From: Cristatella mucedo
Lineage: Eukaryota; Bryozoa; Phylactolaemata; Cristatellidae
Direction of reading: 5' to 3'
Length of the DNA: 64,000 nt
Assembly: GCA_009760855.2 (NCBI GenBank)
Contig: WPIO01000180.1
Location: forward strand, 64,001 to 128,000
How positions within the stretch are numbered: position 1 is the first letter of the stretch; every line of letters begins with the position of its first letter. The notes beneath the pieces were generated by a model, which did no database searches, was not told where the DNA came from, and saw nothing but the letters and a program-made list of their open reading frames with translations. Shown here one piece after another: positions 33,821 to 46,600 of this stretch. A program made the translations under genes and the position numbers.

Positions 33821-34912
33821 TTACGCAGGAGAGTTTTGTATAGCACACTCACAGCCTAAGCGGCTTTCGGTACGCATTCGGTGGCCAACAGACTTCGTCT
33901 CACGCAACAAAGAGAAAGTGGGAAGCATAGCAGAGTTAGGAGAGCAGTTGAGGTAGTGAGGAGCATAGAAGTAGCAGTTCAGGACCGCTGAAAAAGATGT
34001 GCCATAGTCGGCAGTTGGAGAGTAGTTGTCGTTGCGTAAGAATTGTGGAAGTAAATTCAACAGTCTAGGACCTGCAAAGCTAAAGCTTCTGTCGCCAACT
34101 GTCTTTAAGCGGAGGAATGGGACAGCTAATTTGTTGTCCACACAGGACCTGAGGGTGCGAACAGGCTGAAACTGATGCAGCAGTTCAGCTAGGTATGAAG
34201 GAGCCAAGCCGTGGCGGGTCTTGTGGGTCAGCCTAAGAACTTTGTTCTGTATCCTTTGCTGAACCGGCAACCATTCTAGCTCTTCCAGCAAAGGTGACAC
34301 GTGCTCAAACCGCTGGGAATTGAAGACCAGCCTTGCAGCCATATTCATAGTCCGCTTTAGTGGCATAATAGCTTTCTTTGGTAGCCCAGCCAAAAGGGAA
34401 TTACAATAATCAAGCCGAGACAGAACTAAAGAGCTAGTTAAATATTTTACAAGCCACTGTGGGAGAAAGCTTCTAATCTTGAATAGGGATCGGATGTGAT
34501 GGCTAGCTGTAGAAGCAGTCTTCTGAATAAATCTTTTGAAATTGAGGCAGCTGTCGAACACGACACCTAGATTACGAGCACGTGGTGAAGGTCGCACAAT
34601 AGCATCACCTATAAGAAGAGCAAAGCCTTTTAATCCAGCCACACGCTTAGGGTGTCCTATGAGAAGCAGTTCGGTTTTATCGTCATTTAATTTCAGGAAG
34701 TTTTCCGACATCCAGGATCGAATATCGGCAAGGCAAGCATTCAGTTTCTCAGTTGCTGCAGCAGATTCCGACGGTTTAAATGACAAATACAACTGAGTAT
34801 CGTCAGCATAGAAGTGATATCCTATTCCATGGGCCTTAATCACTTTTTCCCAGAGGTTGCGTATAAATGGAGAACAGCAAGGGACCAAGTACAGACCCTT
34901 GAGGGACTCCAC
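33821..34912 (-). pseudogene. LINE B reverse transcriptase, catalytic box to C-terminus
   Basis: [10 protein letters not shown] lies near residues 34-43. NFLKLNDDKTELLLIGHPKR, the CNSLLAGLPKKAI block and PLLEELEWLPVQQRIQNKVL follow. It resembles LINE A in layout but differs widely in sequence and tail. Confidence 0.88.
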
Positions 34913-35204
34913 AGGTGACCCTTCTCATGTCTGAGACCTGACCCCCACACGACATGGATTGAACACGATCAGACAAGTAGGATTTAAACCACGCCAGTGC
35001 TTCGTCTGCCAGACCGATTGTTGTTCTCAATCGTTCAAGCAGAACTTCGTGATCAATGGTGTCGAAGGCAGCATACAGATCTAGCAGAGCTAAGGCAGTG
35101 ACATTCCCGTCGTCGTTGCCACGTAGAATGTCATTGTTAACACGGAGGAGAGCAGTTTCAGTAGAGTGCTGCCTCTTGAAACCTGATTGAAATGTTTCTG
35201 ACAT
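34836..35204 (-). pseudogene. LINE B reverse transcriptase, first part
   Basis: The frame starts FQSGFKRQHSTETALLRVNN, then LLDLYAAFDTIDHEVLLERL (motif A) and [17 protein letters not shown]. It is separated from the catalytic YADD by a frameshift near 34,860. Confidence 0.88.
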
Positions 35205-35465
35205 TCCATTATTTTCAATATGTTGAACTAGCTGCTTAGCAACAATTTTTTCAAGAATCTTTTATAAGAACGGAAGAAGGGAAACTGGACGATAGTTTGC
35301 TAGGACCTCTGTGTCGGATCCAGGCTTTTTAAGAATAGGTCTAACTATTGCCGATTTGAAGGACTTGGGGATGACCCCTTTTCCCAGAGAAGCATTAAAA
35401 ATCTTGGTTATGGCAGGGCTAAGTTGGTCTGCAAGTGAAGACCACAGAGATGAAGGTATAGGGTC

Positions 35466-36131
35466 TTAAGGAGACGAGCTCTTTTTGCTAGACCTTATAA
35501 AGGCAGCCACATCACAAGCAGAAACATCGGAGAACCTTTTAAGAAAGGTCACAGGTTGAGGAACGGCGATTGCTTTGGTCGGAGGGGGCTTAATGGAGGC
35601 ACGAATGTGCACAATTTTTTTAGTAAAGAAGGCTGAACACTTTTCGGCTGTGCCCTTAATATCTGGGGAGTCAGACCTGGCAGCATTGGCCAGTAAATGG
35701 TTTACTGTCTTATAAATCTGTTTAGTGTCCGACTGGCAGGAATTCAGTTTTCTAATGAAAAAAGAAGCCCTGGCTTTTTTAAGCATTCGGGTGTAAACTC
35801 GAAGGAAGTCTTTAAAATTGACTAGGTCTGCCTCAGACCCCGATTTCTTGTAACGACGTTCCAGCCTGCGCTTAACACGGCGCATCTTAAGGAGTTTTTT
35901 TGTAAATTGAAAGGAATCTCGACGACTTTGAACACGGATAGAGCGAACGGGAGCATGCTTGTCAAGAGCACTCCTGAGTGTCATGTTCATCGCACCAGTG
36001 AGGGTATCGAGGCTGCCGGTCGAGTCTGAATGCAGATCAAGAAGGCCTGCATCACAAACAGATTTCAAAAACTTGTCCAAGTCAATGCTTTGTAAGTTAC
36101 GTCGTTTGGCAAATTCGAAATTGCCCTGCAC
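35466..36131 (-). pseudogene. LINE B ORF2, region between endonuclease and RT
   Basis: The 221-residue frame contains a basic linker (LKMRRVKRRLERRYKKSGS) and the pre-RT segment, with a stop near its end. This linker is usual in CR1/L2 ORF2 proteins. Confidence 0.75.
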
Positions 36132-36306
36132 GTACGAGGGAGCAGGAACAGTAAACGAGACCGAACAATGATCTCAGAGGGTCAGTGGGCACACCACAAA
36201 GTCAGTGGGGAGGACACCCTTAGTGATCACGAGATCTAGAATGTGACCACCGACGTGGGTGCTATGATTAACGTGTTGGGCCAAACCAAGATTCTCCAGA
36301 CATATT

Positions 36307-36350
36307 TATACCATGTACATCCATGTATACCATGTATATCCATCTATACC
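36307..36350. repeat. 19-bp tandem repeat
   Basis: Two and a third units of TATACCATGTACATCCATG with small changes. Confidence 0.8.
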
Positions 36351-36889
36351 GAGCTTCGGGGAAATGTTATTCTGGCACATAGGTTCGGCTGAAAAATCTT
36401 TGGGCTGACATTACTAAGCGCTATTTTTTATTAAAACCTTCAAAATTGGCTGCAACGACAAATAAACTGAATTCTTGCTGGTAGGACATCTCTGGGCGTC
36501 TGCTGCCGGACCAAGAAAACTAGGTCTTATAATTGGTAATTTTTGATAATTGGCGATTTTTGATAGTGCCGCACAATTGAGAGCACATGAGTATGGTGAA
36601 GACCAGGCTCATTCAAGCACCCTTGGTACGGCAAGCGTCTGGTACAATGGCACTCTAACAACTAGAAGTTCAATAGTAGTTGGAGGGCTTGCTGCATTTG
36701 CCGACATCCTACTTTGTTACGAAATGACCTATTCCTTTGCCATGCTGGAGCTAGACTAGGTCGCGTTAACCGAGCTAAATACACTGTAGCTGGTGTATTA
36801 GTCGAACCTGCATTGGTTTCTTCTCCAAGTAAAATTATTACGTCTTACCCATTTGCTGGAGGTGGCTAGTTATTGCTCGTCGGCTTTCT

Positions 36890-38480
36890 GGGATTGCTCT
36901 AAAGAGTATCCTCCGTCCCTCTGAAGAACTCAATGTCTTGTAGCACATAATTATGCTGGAATCACCGCTTGCTCATCTTTCAACACCATGCCACCTGAGA
37001 GACTTAGAACATCCCGTACATCAAAATAGTGTCGAAGAACCGATGGCAGATCAAGGCTGAGTTCAGGGGTAAAACCGGTTATTAACCTCTATTATGACTG
37101 GACCTCGATAGTTTTTGAAAATGGCTTTGGCATTGATCATTTTAATATTTCGCCCTTGACAATATTTCTCTAGTGCTGCCATGTTGCGATCGTGATCTCG
37201 TGTAGCATCCTGCTGAGTGTAAACTCTTCAACACAACAGTATTTCATTAGACACGCAGACTAGTTAAATTGGATCACCAAGAGCCTCATGCAGGTCTCAT
37301 ATTCAGGCCAAACGGCCGGCTTATCACAGAGAATTTTCAGTATTTGTGACCCATGCGGTTAGTTCATCTGACTCGTCGTCTAAATGTAGATGAACAAGGT
37401 CTAGTTGGCAGTGACTTTGCTGAATATCCTTGCCCTATTGAACTAAGGAAAAACACCGTCTTATGTCAGCAGTGATAATACTATCGCCGGAGAGCCTTAT
37501 TTAGAGGCTGGCTGAGGGGCCAACGGCGATTCTCGATTTGCCGTTATCATTCGGCACCAGGGCCAAATGACCGAGCCATTCTGAGGGCTTCTTCGCCGGT
37601 ATGAGGGTCCATCAGCGACCCAATGTTTGCACTTCTTGTTAGATCGCTTCATGATATGGGATGGGTGCTTAGTGGCGTGGTAAGCCTCTAGGAAGCACCA
37701 CAGAATCGATGTGCAATCTGGCGAATTCTTGGTCACCGAGGTCGGTATTGACTTTCGTCTGTAGCTACAAGATGAAAAGGTCGAGTGCACGATTACCAGT
37801 CACATCGCTTGCATGGTCCTTGGGCCAAGCAAGCATCAGACGCAGCGACGAGCTTATTGGCAGTCGTGGTAAATACTATCTAGTTCCTCTATCCCGACTG
37901 AAACAACTGAATGGCTGCCGCCCCAGGACGAAAGGTATTTGAATATACACGAACTGATGTCAAAGACCAAACCGTTGATTAATTCAGTTGAAGTCAGCAA
38001 CGTTGTCGAGCTGGAAGCATACTTTAGTATCAATTACCACCACCAGAGCTGCAATGCTCATGCTCTGAACACTCACTGCTATCTTGAACGTTTGCATATC
38101 GTCCTCATCATCAGCCACAGCTTTGTCGCCTCCGTGGACGTGTTACAGTCTCGATCGGCACGGTTGACTAATGTTATGGAGCCCATTGCACTTATGGCCG
38201 CAGCGTACTTGAGCAGGGCAAACGGCTCACGCAATGCTCTGGGTTTCGCAACGCAATGCTGACACTCTAGCTCCTTCAGTCCAGACTTAGCAGCATCCGG
38301 GCTTCCGGTGGTCGTTGAATGGTAGGCGACAAGTGCTATCGAGCTTTCGGCAAGGCAGCAGATATTTTTATTTGACTGGTAGGGCCATGAACACTCGAGG
38401 CCTGACTGCTCATTTAATGCATCGTCTTGCAAGTGGTTTTGAACTAGTGGCAAATTACAGTTAAGTATCATCCTATGACC
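36890..38480 (-). mobile_element. Decayed Ty3/gypsy-type LTR retrotransposon remnant
   Basis: Read on minus, in order but in shifting frames: gag zinc knuckles (CQHC; then CPAQVRCGHKCNGLHNIS), a protease-like stretch, VNTDLGDQEFARLHID, the RT start KKPSEWLGHLALVPNDNGKS, and the RT thumb region DATRDHDRNMAALEKYCQGR, then KDEQAVIP near the pre-integrase region. This order is that of Mag-like Ty3/gypsy elements. Parts of the RT are missing or mutated, stops are frequent, and no LTRs were recognised. Confidence 0.7.
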
Positions 38481-38584
38481 AGAGGTTCAGATATGTTTCT
38501 TCTTTGTTGTGAGAGCTTGGATGGCTGCCAGTCAATCAAACGATAAGGAGGAACACATTTACACTGACTCAACAGACTCACCAA

Positions 38585-38735
38585 GGCCCAGCTCTTTCAT
38601 ATCTAGCTACTGCTTAACCTGTTACAGCCTCCTTTTGCCAACAGGTACTCCATGGAAGATTAATTAGCTGTTCTATTCCTACGCTTAAATACCGTTGGCG
38701 GCAGACGCTTTCACTCATTCTTTCCATTAGCTATT
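38585..38735 (+). mobile_element. LINE B fragment
   Basis: ATTAGCTGTTCTATTCCTAC and GTTGGCGGCAGACGCTTT match the LINE B C-terminal coding region. Confidence 0.6.
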
Positions 38736-38739
38736 GAGC

Positions 38740-40095
38740 AGCAATCCGGTCTTCAGTTAATGAGCGTAGGTTTATATCACAGTTATCCATTAGTAAAACG
38801 CAGTTTTTTAGCGAATAAATATTGTCAGTTCAATTAGTCTCGAAATGTCAGTCATTGTAAACTTTCAGGTTGCCATTGCTTAGAAACTTGACGTTCTGAG
38901 ATTGGTAAGAGTTGTGGCACAATCAGGAGAGTCGGGGAGGGGGCGGAGTCAGCTGCTGCTGTAAGCGAGTGATACGAGGCGAAAGTCGACGAGAAACAAG
39001 TTCATGCTGGCGGCACTGAGAAAGAGGAAGAAGCGACCTTAATGTGAGCGATCGCCTGTACAGCTTCATGTAATCCTATACGAGCAGTCGGAAATACGGC
39101 TACAAGAGAATAGTGCTGTGGTAGTGTCGCGGGTAAGTGTAAGGACAGCCCAGTAAATCTAGGATATACACCCAAGTAAAATTTAGGTGATCCTCACGTG
39201 TAAATGCTACACTGATTATTTCAAGAAGAACTCGGATTTCTGTGTAAGAAATTAAGCTAATGAGTATACCTAGGATATGAAAAGGGCATAAACAACTTTG
39301 GGATAAGTAGCCATCAATGATACCATGTCTGTTGGTGGTAAGATTCGCTCAGTGAATGATACACAGCATATTAGTAAATTAATTATTAATAATTCGTTTA
39401 ATTAGTGAATTTATTCATCAAAATTTTGAATCAATTTCACGGTATTCGATAATAACTTGAGCGATTTAATCAATGTGCCTGTAGATTGGTGGAAAAGCAA
39501 TACCTCCTCTCTAACATTCTATTCTGCAAGCTTCGTGTGCATAAGCCTCTCCCGTGAGAAAAACAGGTCGCTGTTTCAGCCATTCTCAATTAGCACGATC
39601 GCCTACTAAAGTGACGCATAATTAATTATATGCAACTTCCAAGCTACCACACCTAACTCGATGATTCTAATTGCGATTCAGCTCGGGCATGAATAAGTGG
39701 TTCGAATCTGCTGTCGGTGTAAAGCAGCCTCTTATATGAGTTCCTTGTCATTTTCCTTAGCACTCCAAGAGCTTGATGTACCTATTATAAATTTAATTCT
39801 CATCGTCGCATAGGAAATTGTACAAATGCACTACCCCTGATTTTTTGGCTCTACAATACTGTGTTCAGACACATAATGACGTGTATAAACACATAAGATC
39901 AACAATTACAGGTTTAACAAAAAAAAGATTGATCAATTTAAAGTAATTTTCTGCCATGAACACACAATAAACTCTGATCTGGTTTCAGTATTTCGATTCA
40001 AATTCGAGTTTTCGCAATATCAATTCTGCCATTAACATTAACCAGTATGGTCTTGAAAAGTTTCCACTGATTTATAATTGCAGAATTTTAGAAAG
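38740..40095. other. Intergenic, no supported feature
   Basis: Sequence between gene A and gene B. It could include the gene B promoter side, but nothing diagnostic is seen. Confidence 0.4.
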
Positions 40096-40101
40096 ATTTC
40101 C

Positions 40102-40107
40102 TTTATT
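40102..40107 (-). promoter_or_regulatory. Polyadenylation signal AATAAA for gene A
   Basis: A minus-strand AATAAA lies about 170 nt downstream of the gene A stop codon, in the expected orientation. It is a short motif, so chance occurrence is possible. Confidence 0.45.
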
Positions 40108-40278
40108 GAGAGACATTCGGAGAGTTATGCATTTAGCATAGCGAACAAATAAATATAATGATAATGTGTTCACAGTAAGGGGGACTACACACTTTCAATC
40201 AGTGTTTGCCAGCTGTAAAGAAACGTACTAGAAGAAATTGACTGACAAGTCGTATTGCCTAATAAGGATGTCTGGCTT

Positions 40279-40607
40279 TCAGCAAGGGGATGATTCCTTG
40301 ACATTAACGGGTGTATAGCCCACAGTGTGCTGCTGCTGCAGTAGGTGAAGCGGCATTCGCTCGTTACTTCCGTTAGAGACTACGGATGGAGTTAGAGAAT
40401 TATTATAAAGATCTGAAGTCCTGGATCCTTCCGCTTTCTTCCTCTCTGCAGCGACAACGCGATGCCTGGCCATGTGATCAACTTCCTCCAGTTTGATATT
40501 CTTTTTTCGATAGCGGATTACATCGGGATTATTAAGCATTGTATATGCTAGAAGCCAGTTGTGCCGGGAAGTTCTGGAGCTCCTGGTCTGTGCTGGTTCA
40601 GCTGCTT
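40279..40607 (-). CDS. STRA6-like gene A terminal exon
   Basis: The exon follows GTTTCCAG and runs to a TGA stop, giving 108 residues. It contains RHNWLLAYTMLNNPDVIRYR, the counterpart of the conserved 'RWGLAYTLLHNP' C-terminal segment of STRA6. A hydrophilic, low-complexity C-tail follows. Confidence 0.88.
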
Positions 40608-43600
40608 CTGGAAACAAACATCGAGCTTTTTTGAAAGTGTTCCAATAACAATAATGTGTACAACATGATGCAATCAGCATGCCTTTAACAATGTCTTTAT
40701 TGGTAGGCTATTGTAAATAACTAATAAAAAAGGTACAGTGTGGCGCTCCTGTGGAGCAGAACTCAACCGAATTGCTAGCAATCGTAAAGCCGTTGGTTTT
40801 TCGGTCAGCAATATTCTCTTCTGACTATTGACAATGCTATTCTACTGTGCTCAACACAGAGCTTAGATCTGCTGTTGCAGCCAACTCTTTATATTCGATC
40901 CGCAAAAAATCAATGCAATGAATGATTGCAAGAGCACACTTTTAGATGAAGTACAATGCAGAGCTTAAACTTCAAACGTCTTTTAGCATCGGCGACCACT
41001 GACCCCGTTGGCTGCTCGACATACAAACGTCCACCTGGGTGGAGACAGAGGTCTTATCAATGGTGTACCTCAGCGTTTCTGGTTACTTCTGACTAGCTAA
41101 TTACATCTATGTGCTGCATTTAGCAAAGTTGCAAATAAAGCGGAAGTTAACTTTGATCTCGGGGGACTGACTGCATTTCCGGCAGCCTGCTAGATTTAGT
41201 GTGGCCATCTCCACTTTGAGCAGAGAGCTATCGGCAACCAATAGAAATAGGTTAGTATGAAAAATGCAACCATGACGTAAAATTGAGGCTAGTCACATAT
41301 CTGCCGCGACCAAAATTCAATCTCAAAGCTATTAGGCGGATAGAATCATTTATTTGACACAGATGTTAGAGCACATTGTGCAAAACTCCTGCTAAACTTG
41401 TCTGCTGCTATTGTTGCAATAGCCATATTACCCAACGTTTCACCAACCTGAGTTCACTCCTCCTCAAGCCGAGTATTTATATCATCGTTGATTAAATGCA
41501 TTCCTAGATGTTACTGCTGTTGTTAAGATTCTTAAATAATGCCTTAGCAAAAGAAAAGCACCCTGGATGGCCTGACCCACCTGGGTGGCCAGACCCACGA
41601 GCTTAGAGGCCGCACGTTTAGCGGGTCATACGAGCCATCATACGAATCCATTCGTTTGGTATTCCTAGCATTGTCTCGAAGCGCTCGACCGCAACGAAGA
41701 TATAGGGCCTCCCGAAGGCAACCAGATCATTCTTGGTTGAGCGCCTGAGGCTCAAGATTTTCCCTAGTCCTCCTTGTCCCCACTAGTGATCGTTACCAGA
41801 AGCAGGGCAACACAAATGAATTAAGTTTTGAAATCTTAATAATAAAAAGCCATTTGCTATGCACTTACTTTGCCCGTTTTTGCGATCCTTTGCTCCGTCC
41901 CAAAGCAACTTCAAGAAGACACGCACAACAGGATGGTCGTGTGTGGCTATGACTGTAAGCATGCTCAGGTAACTCATGAAACCTATTAAAAAAGGGTGAA
42001 ATACTAGAACAGCCAAAGAGAATATTAAGAAAATGCACCAAACGTTTGCAAAAACTTAAAAGCTGCATTTTTTCTCTATGCTTAAAATAATTTGCAGTTA
42101 ATACTATTATATCTTTGCTGAAATTAGAATTCAGAGCTCTAAGAGCTTACTCATAGATTTAGAAAGATAACTTTTGAGTATATTGAATGTGCTAATACTG
42201 AATAGGCACACAAATTCACTCTGGCTTTACTTGAGCTATGAGAAACTCTCGGGAGTTAGTGATTGAGTAAAAATATTTTTTCATTGTGAAGCTAAGAACA
42301 AAAGTGCTTGCTTCCATTTGAAAATTCCTTCAGCAGGAATTCCGGAAGCCCACTCAACACAGGTTGGTGTGAATCTTGCATCTGGATTCCAATGATCTGT
42401 TTCAACTGCCAAAGCTGGCACAACGCATTATTCTATCAAAAAGAGAGACACACAAATCCCAGATGCATAATAATAATATCATATATTGTATAATTTCCAA
42501 CAGATAGCTCCGAATTGATAGACATTTGATGGGGCGTTATTCGTCCCATATTATATTTTAATCAAGAATACTACGATCGCAATTTGCATGATGATTAAAA
42601 ACTTAAGAATAAAAAGCATCAAAATTACACATTATCATATTTATAATATATATTTACATGCTACTAAGCATGAGACCACAACAAGAATCACCATGATCAG
42701 TGTCAACAGATATTTAAAGCTAATAAGTTTTTATAACCAATTATCTAATCAAAGAGATGTGCTGCCGGAGTAATCGTTAGACTGCCCAATATAATGAGAC
42801 ACAGAATATGAAAACTTTGCTCATTTAATTTCGCAAAAATCTTTTGCCATCTTGAGGATTAAATCCGTTTTTAAATTTTATATATGTTCAAATACATCAT
42901 ATTCCGAATCGCATGGCATTCAATAATTCCCAGAAGTAAGGTGTAAGTACTAGACGAAGTGAAAGCTCAATGGCTCCCATGACACCTACCGCCGTCTAGA
43001 TGCTCGAAGCCATGCATCATGATGCTACGGTCAATCCTTGGTATGAAGAAAATTCCAAGGACCATCGCTCTTAGTACTCGCATAATAGCTGAGACAGCTC
43101 CGAGAAATATGTTGAAAAAGAAGTAGACCAAGCTAAAATTGTAGAATACGTGCCTAAAAAGAAAACGCTGAGGTTATACATGGCTCAATAAAGACACCTT
43201 GTAAAAAAGTATGCCTACGCTAAAAAGACAGCCTATACTGCTGCAAGTAAATGCAGCATTAGTTTAACCAATAACCGAATTCAAAAGAACGTGATTCGTA
43301 AGAATGCTTGCATTACTAAAAATATGCACAAAAGAATGAATCTAGAAACCAGCCGACATGTACAGACATGTACGAGTACGTGACACGTACGAGTTCGCAT
43401 CTCTGAATAAGAACACTGTGCAACCCGCAAATAAGACACCTGGCTTACCTCAGACATGAAACTAGGTCTACTAAATGCAAGCTTAAAAAAAGCATACAAA
43501 AGATCAGGACTGACTGTCCATCGATAGGCATACCAGGACTTCTGTAGATCATACTAATTGATCCTAGCAATGGCAAAGTCTAGCTTCTATAAAAACATTG

Positions 43601-46600
43601 TTGAATCACAGATGCACAGTCCAAAAATGCTGATGTCGGCGATCAACCTCAACCGCTCAACTCCTCAACCGCTACCACATTAACTCATTACCTGATGATC
43701 CTCGTGATGCTCTAGCCGATCGCGTTTTTTCGATTATTTGTCCAGAAGATAGCCAAAATTAGAGAATCCATCCCAGCGATGACAAAACCCCCCTAGAATG
43801 CTGTTCCCTGACTCCTGGCTGCATCACAATGTCTACATTTAAGCATATCACTAATACAAAAAAATTAATCATAATAATGCACTTGATAAAGCGCACTCAG
43901 AGAACTTAATCTCTTTCTAGGCGCTTTACATTTGCTGCGAAGGGAAATGCAATTGAACGGTAAATAAAATCATGCTTGAAAAACAAACACAATGAGTAAT
44001 ATGGTTAGGGGTGACATGCACAGGGTCAGCATGCAAATGTGGTTAGTGGCAGCATGCACAGTGTCAGCACACATAAGCACATCAAGGACGAATCACAGGG
44101 ACCCACTAAATGCTGGCCTAAATAGGTGTGTTTTTAGGTTCCTTTTAAATGTGGTCAGGTCAGGCGACGTTCTGACTCAGGTCGGGAGGGAGTTCCAGGC
44201 TTTGAGAGCAAATTAACTAAATGCACGGTCTCCAAAGGATTTGAGATTTGTACAAGGTATTTGTAGACTGTTGGATTCCAAAAAGCGGGTATTACGATGC
44301 TTGGCCTGATGGTGGAGTATGTCGGAGAGATAGGCTGGAGCCATAGAATGAAGGGACCTAAAAGTGAGCGACAAAACCTTGAAGTCAATCCGTTACTAGT
44401 GATCTCGTCCTGAAGTTCATATTCCAATCAAAAATGACAACCAGTCATCTGTACCCTATTCCAACTGCTCCTGCGTTGCATTGATCTGCTGCTGCAATGC
44501 ATAAGTAGCATCGTTAACATGTCATTAGCCTCAGGTCATGTCCCAGCACCTTTCAAAAAAGCTGTAGTCAGGCCACTTCTCAAAAAAACCACACTAGACC
44601 AGAGAACTCGAGCAACTACCACCCAGTTTCCCTTTTACCATTCTTATCAAAGACAGTAGAACGGGTCAAGGTGGACCAGCTAAACTCACATATTGAAACT
44701 TCAAACTTTGCCAGTAAGTTCTAGTCTGGCTGTAGAGCAAATCACTCCACAGAGTCAGCATTGCTTAGGGTTACAATGACCTACTTAGGAATGCAGACAT
44801 AGGTAGAGTGTCTCTGCTTGTTTTGCTCGATCTTTCGGCATCTTTTGAGACTATCGGTCACAAAGTTCTTCTAGAGCACCTCTCGTATCGCCTGGGCATC
44901 ACCGGCACTGCTCTGCAAAGGTTCAGGTTCTAACTCAGTGGGAGACTCCACAAAAATACTGACGTCGACGATCAAAAGCCTCCTCAACAGCTCACAGAAC
45001 AGCTCCCAGAACAGCTCCTAGACCTAACGATCCAGGTGATAATCTAGCTGATAGCTTCTCCAGTTTCTTTGTCAACAAGATAGACAAGATTGCACTGGTG
45101 CAGCTCTCAGCTTAGCCGCGATTGGAGCCCTTGCCTTAGAGGGGGGGGGAGGGGTCGACTAGGGCGCCTAGTACAGACCCAGCTCCTGACTCACCTAGCT
45201 CAGGTTAGAATGGAGCTTTATGCAAGCGATGCGGTTAGAAGATGGAGCGACTAATGTGGTTGTCTTAGCGGGTTCGACTTGGACAGCTAGTACAAGCCTG
45301 ACTCCTGGTCTACCAGCTAAAGTTAGAATGAAGCCTGATGCAGACGTTGCGGTCAGGATGTGCACCGACTAATATGCTGAAGTAGAAATAGCAGCGGCGC
45401 GTGAGGTCAGGAGTTGAAAGGAGAGAGAATATAATGAGACGAGTGACAGAGCGGGGAGAGAGCTTGGGTAGTCGAGCAGAGACTACGCCCCGAGAGCTCA
45501 GGGCTGCAGCTTGGGAGTCGAGGCGAGACTACACCTCAAGAGCTCAGGGCTGCAGCTTGGGAGTCGAGGCGAGACTACGCTTCAAGAGCACGAGAGGCAA
45601 ACCTACGACGACGGACAGCTAAGTGCAACTTAGACTGCGCAGTTGTGTTCTGCCGGCTACTCAGTTAGCTGCTCGTATCTTGGGGTGCTGTAGCAACCCG
45701 CCTTCGCAATTGCTAGCGACGCGCGCATAGGTTAGTGTATTATACCCGGGCTTCGGGAGTTCGCGCAGTTAACTCCGTCGGTCCGGTACGAGCCGCGTAA
45801 AGCGCTTGCGCCGGCGCGTAACCACTACTAACAGGCCCTCAATAAACTGTTGCTTTCGGCATCCAGCTGTGGCCGCCTGTGTTTCAACCGCACTGCAGCA
45901 CTGCATCACACAGTCCACCGGTAGAGAACCGGGGGACGAACCTCTACGCGGTTACAAGATCAAGTAGTCCATCCCTACGGTGGTAGCACCCCCCTAGAAT
46001 GATGTCCCTCAATTCCATGGAGCTCCTCAATGTCTGCATTAAAGCATGTCACTAATGACCATTGAAAGCCTAGGCACTTGACGAATATTGAGACCCTCTT
46101 TACCACAAAGTATTGAAAGATACGAAACGGTGTTCGGGCTTTAAAAGAAAGCCCGTAAAATTATAATCGCAGCGAACCAACATTTTATTATAGTTTCCGA
46201 TGCGGGAAAGCCAAGAAGGCATACAGAGGTATGTTCCGAAAGGCACTAACAGTGTCTCAAACTGAACTTCTCAAGCTCGATGCCGAGTGTTTGGAATAAA
46301 TCAGATGCACCCCTTTCCAACGTCAATTTCTAGGTGATGTTCGGCCTACATGCTGCAATAGGTATACTATAGTAGGGATCTTTAAAAATCCGAGCAGTCT
46401 TTTTGTCTACCGCCAAGAAACCAGTACGAAAGTATTTACAAGCTACTTCTCTAATTTCATACTACTTGACCTATGATAGAGAGTCTGACGACAGTAAATT
46501 ATTATCTGGTGAGCCGTGATGGCAGACTAAGTAAGGCGGTTGCTTTCACGACCTCGGTCCCATGGTCGTGGGTTCGATTCCTGCCGTGGGCGATTCTCTA

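Larger units (their letters stand above)
33760..36300 (-). mobile_element. LINE B, best copy (RT and upstream region)
   Basis: The minus-strand element runs from about 36,300 (5' limit, endonuclease missing) to a TAATG-type tail at 33,760-33,775. Only about one frameshift breaks the RT. It serves as the reference for other LINE B pieces in the window. Confidence 0.9.

Noticed and set aside
37497-37790. 97-codon minus frame as a cellular gene
   Set aside because: A neighbouring frame reads Ty3/gypsy RT motifs, so this frame is a shadow of a decayed retroelement.
46510-46600. Functional tRNA gene
   Set aside because: Boxes are present, but the T-arm and acceptor stem do not pair well, and a repeat body and tail follow. 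It fits a SINE.
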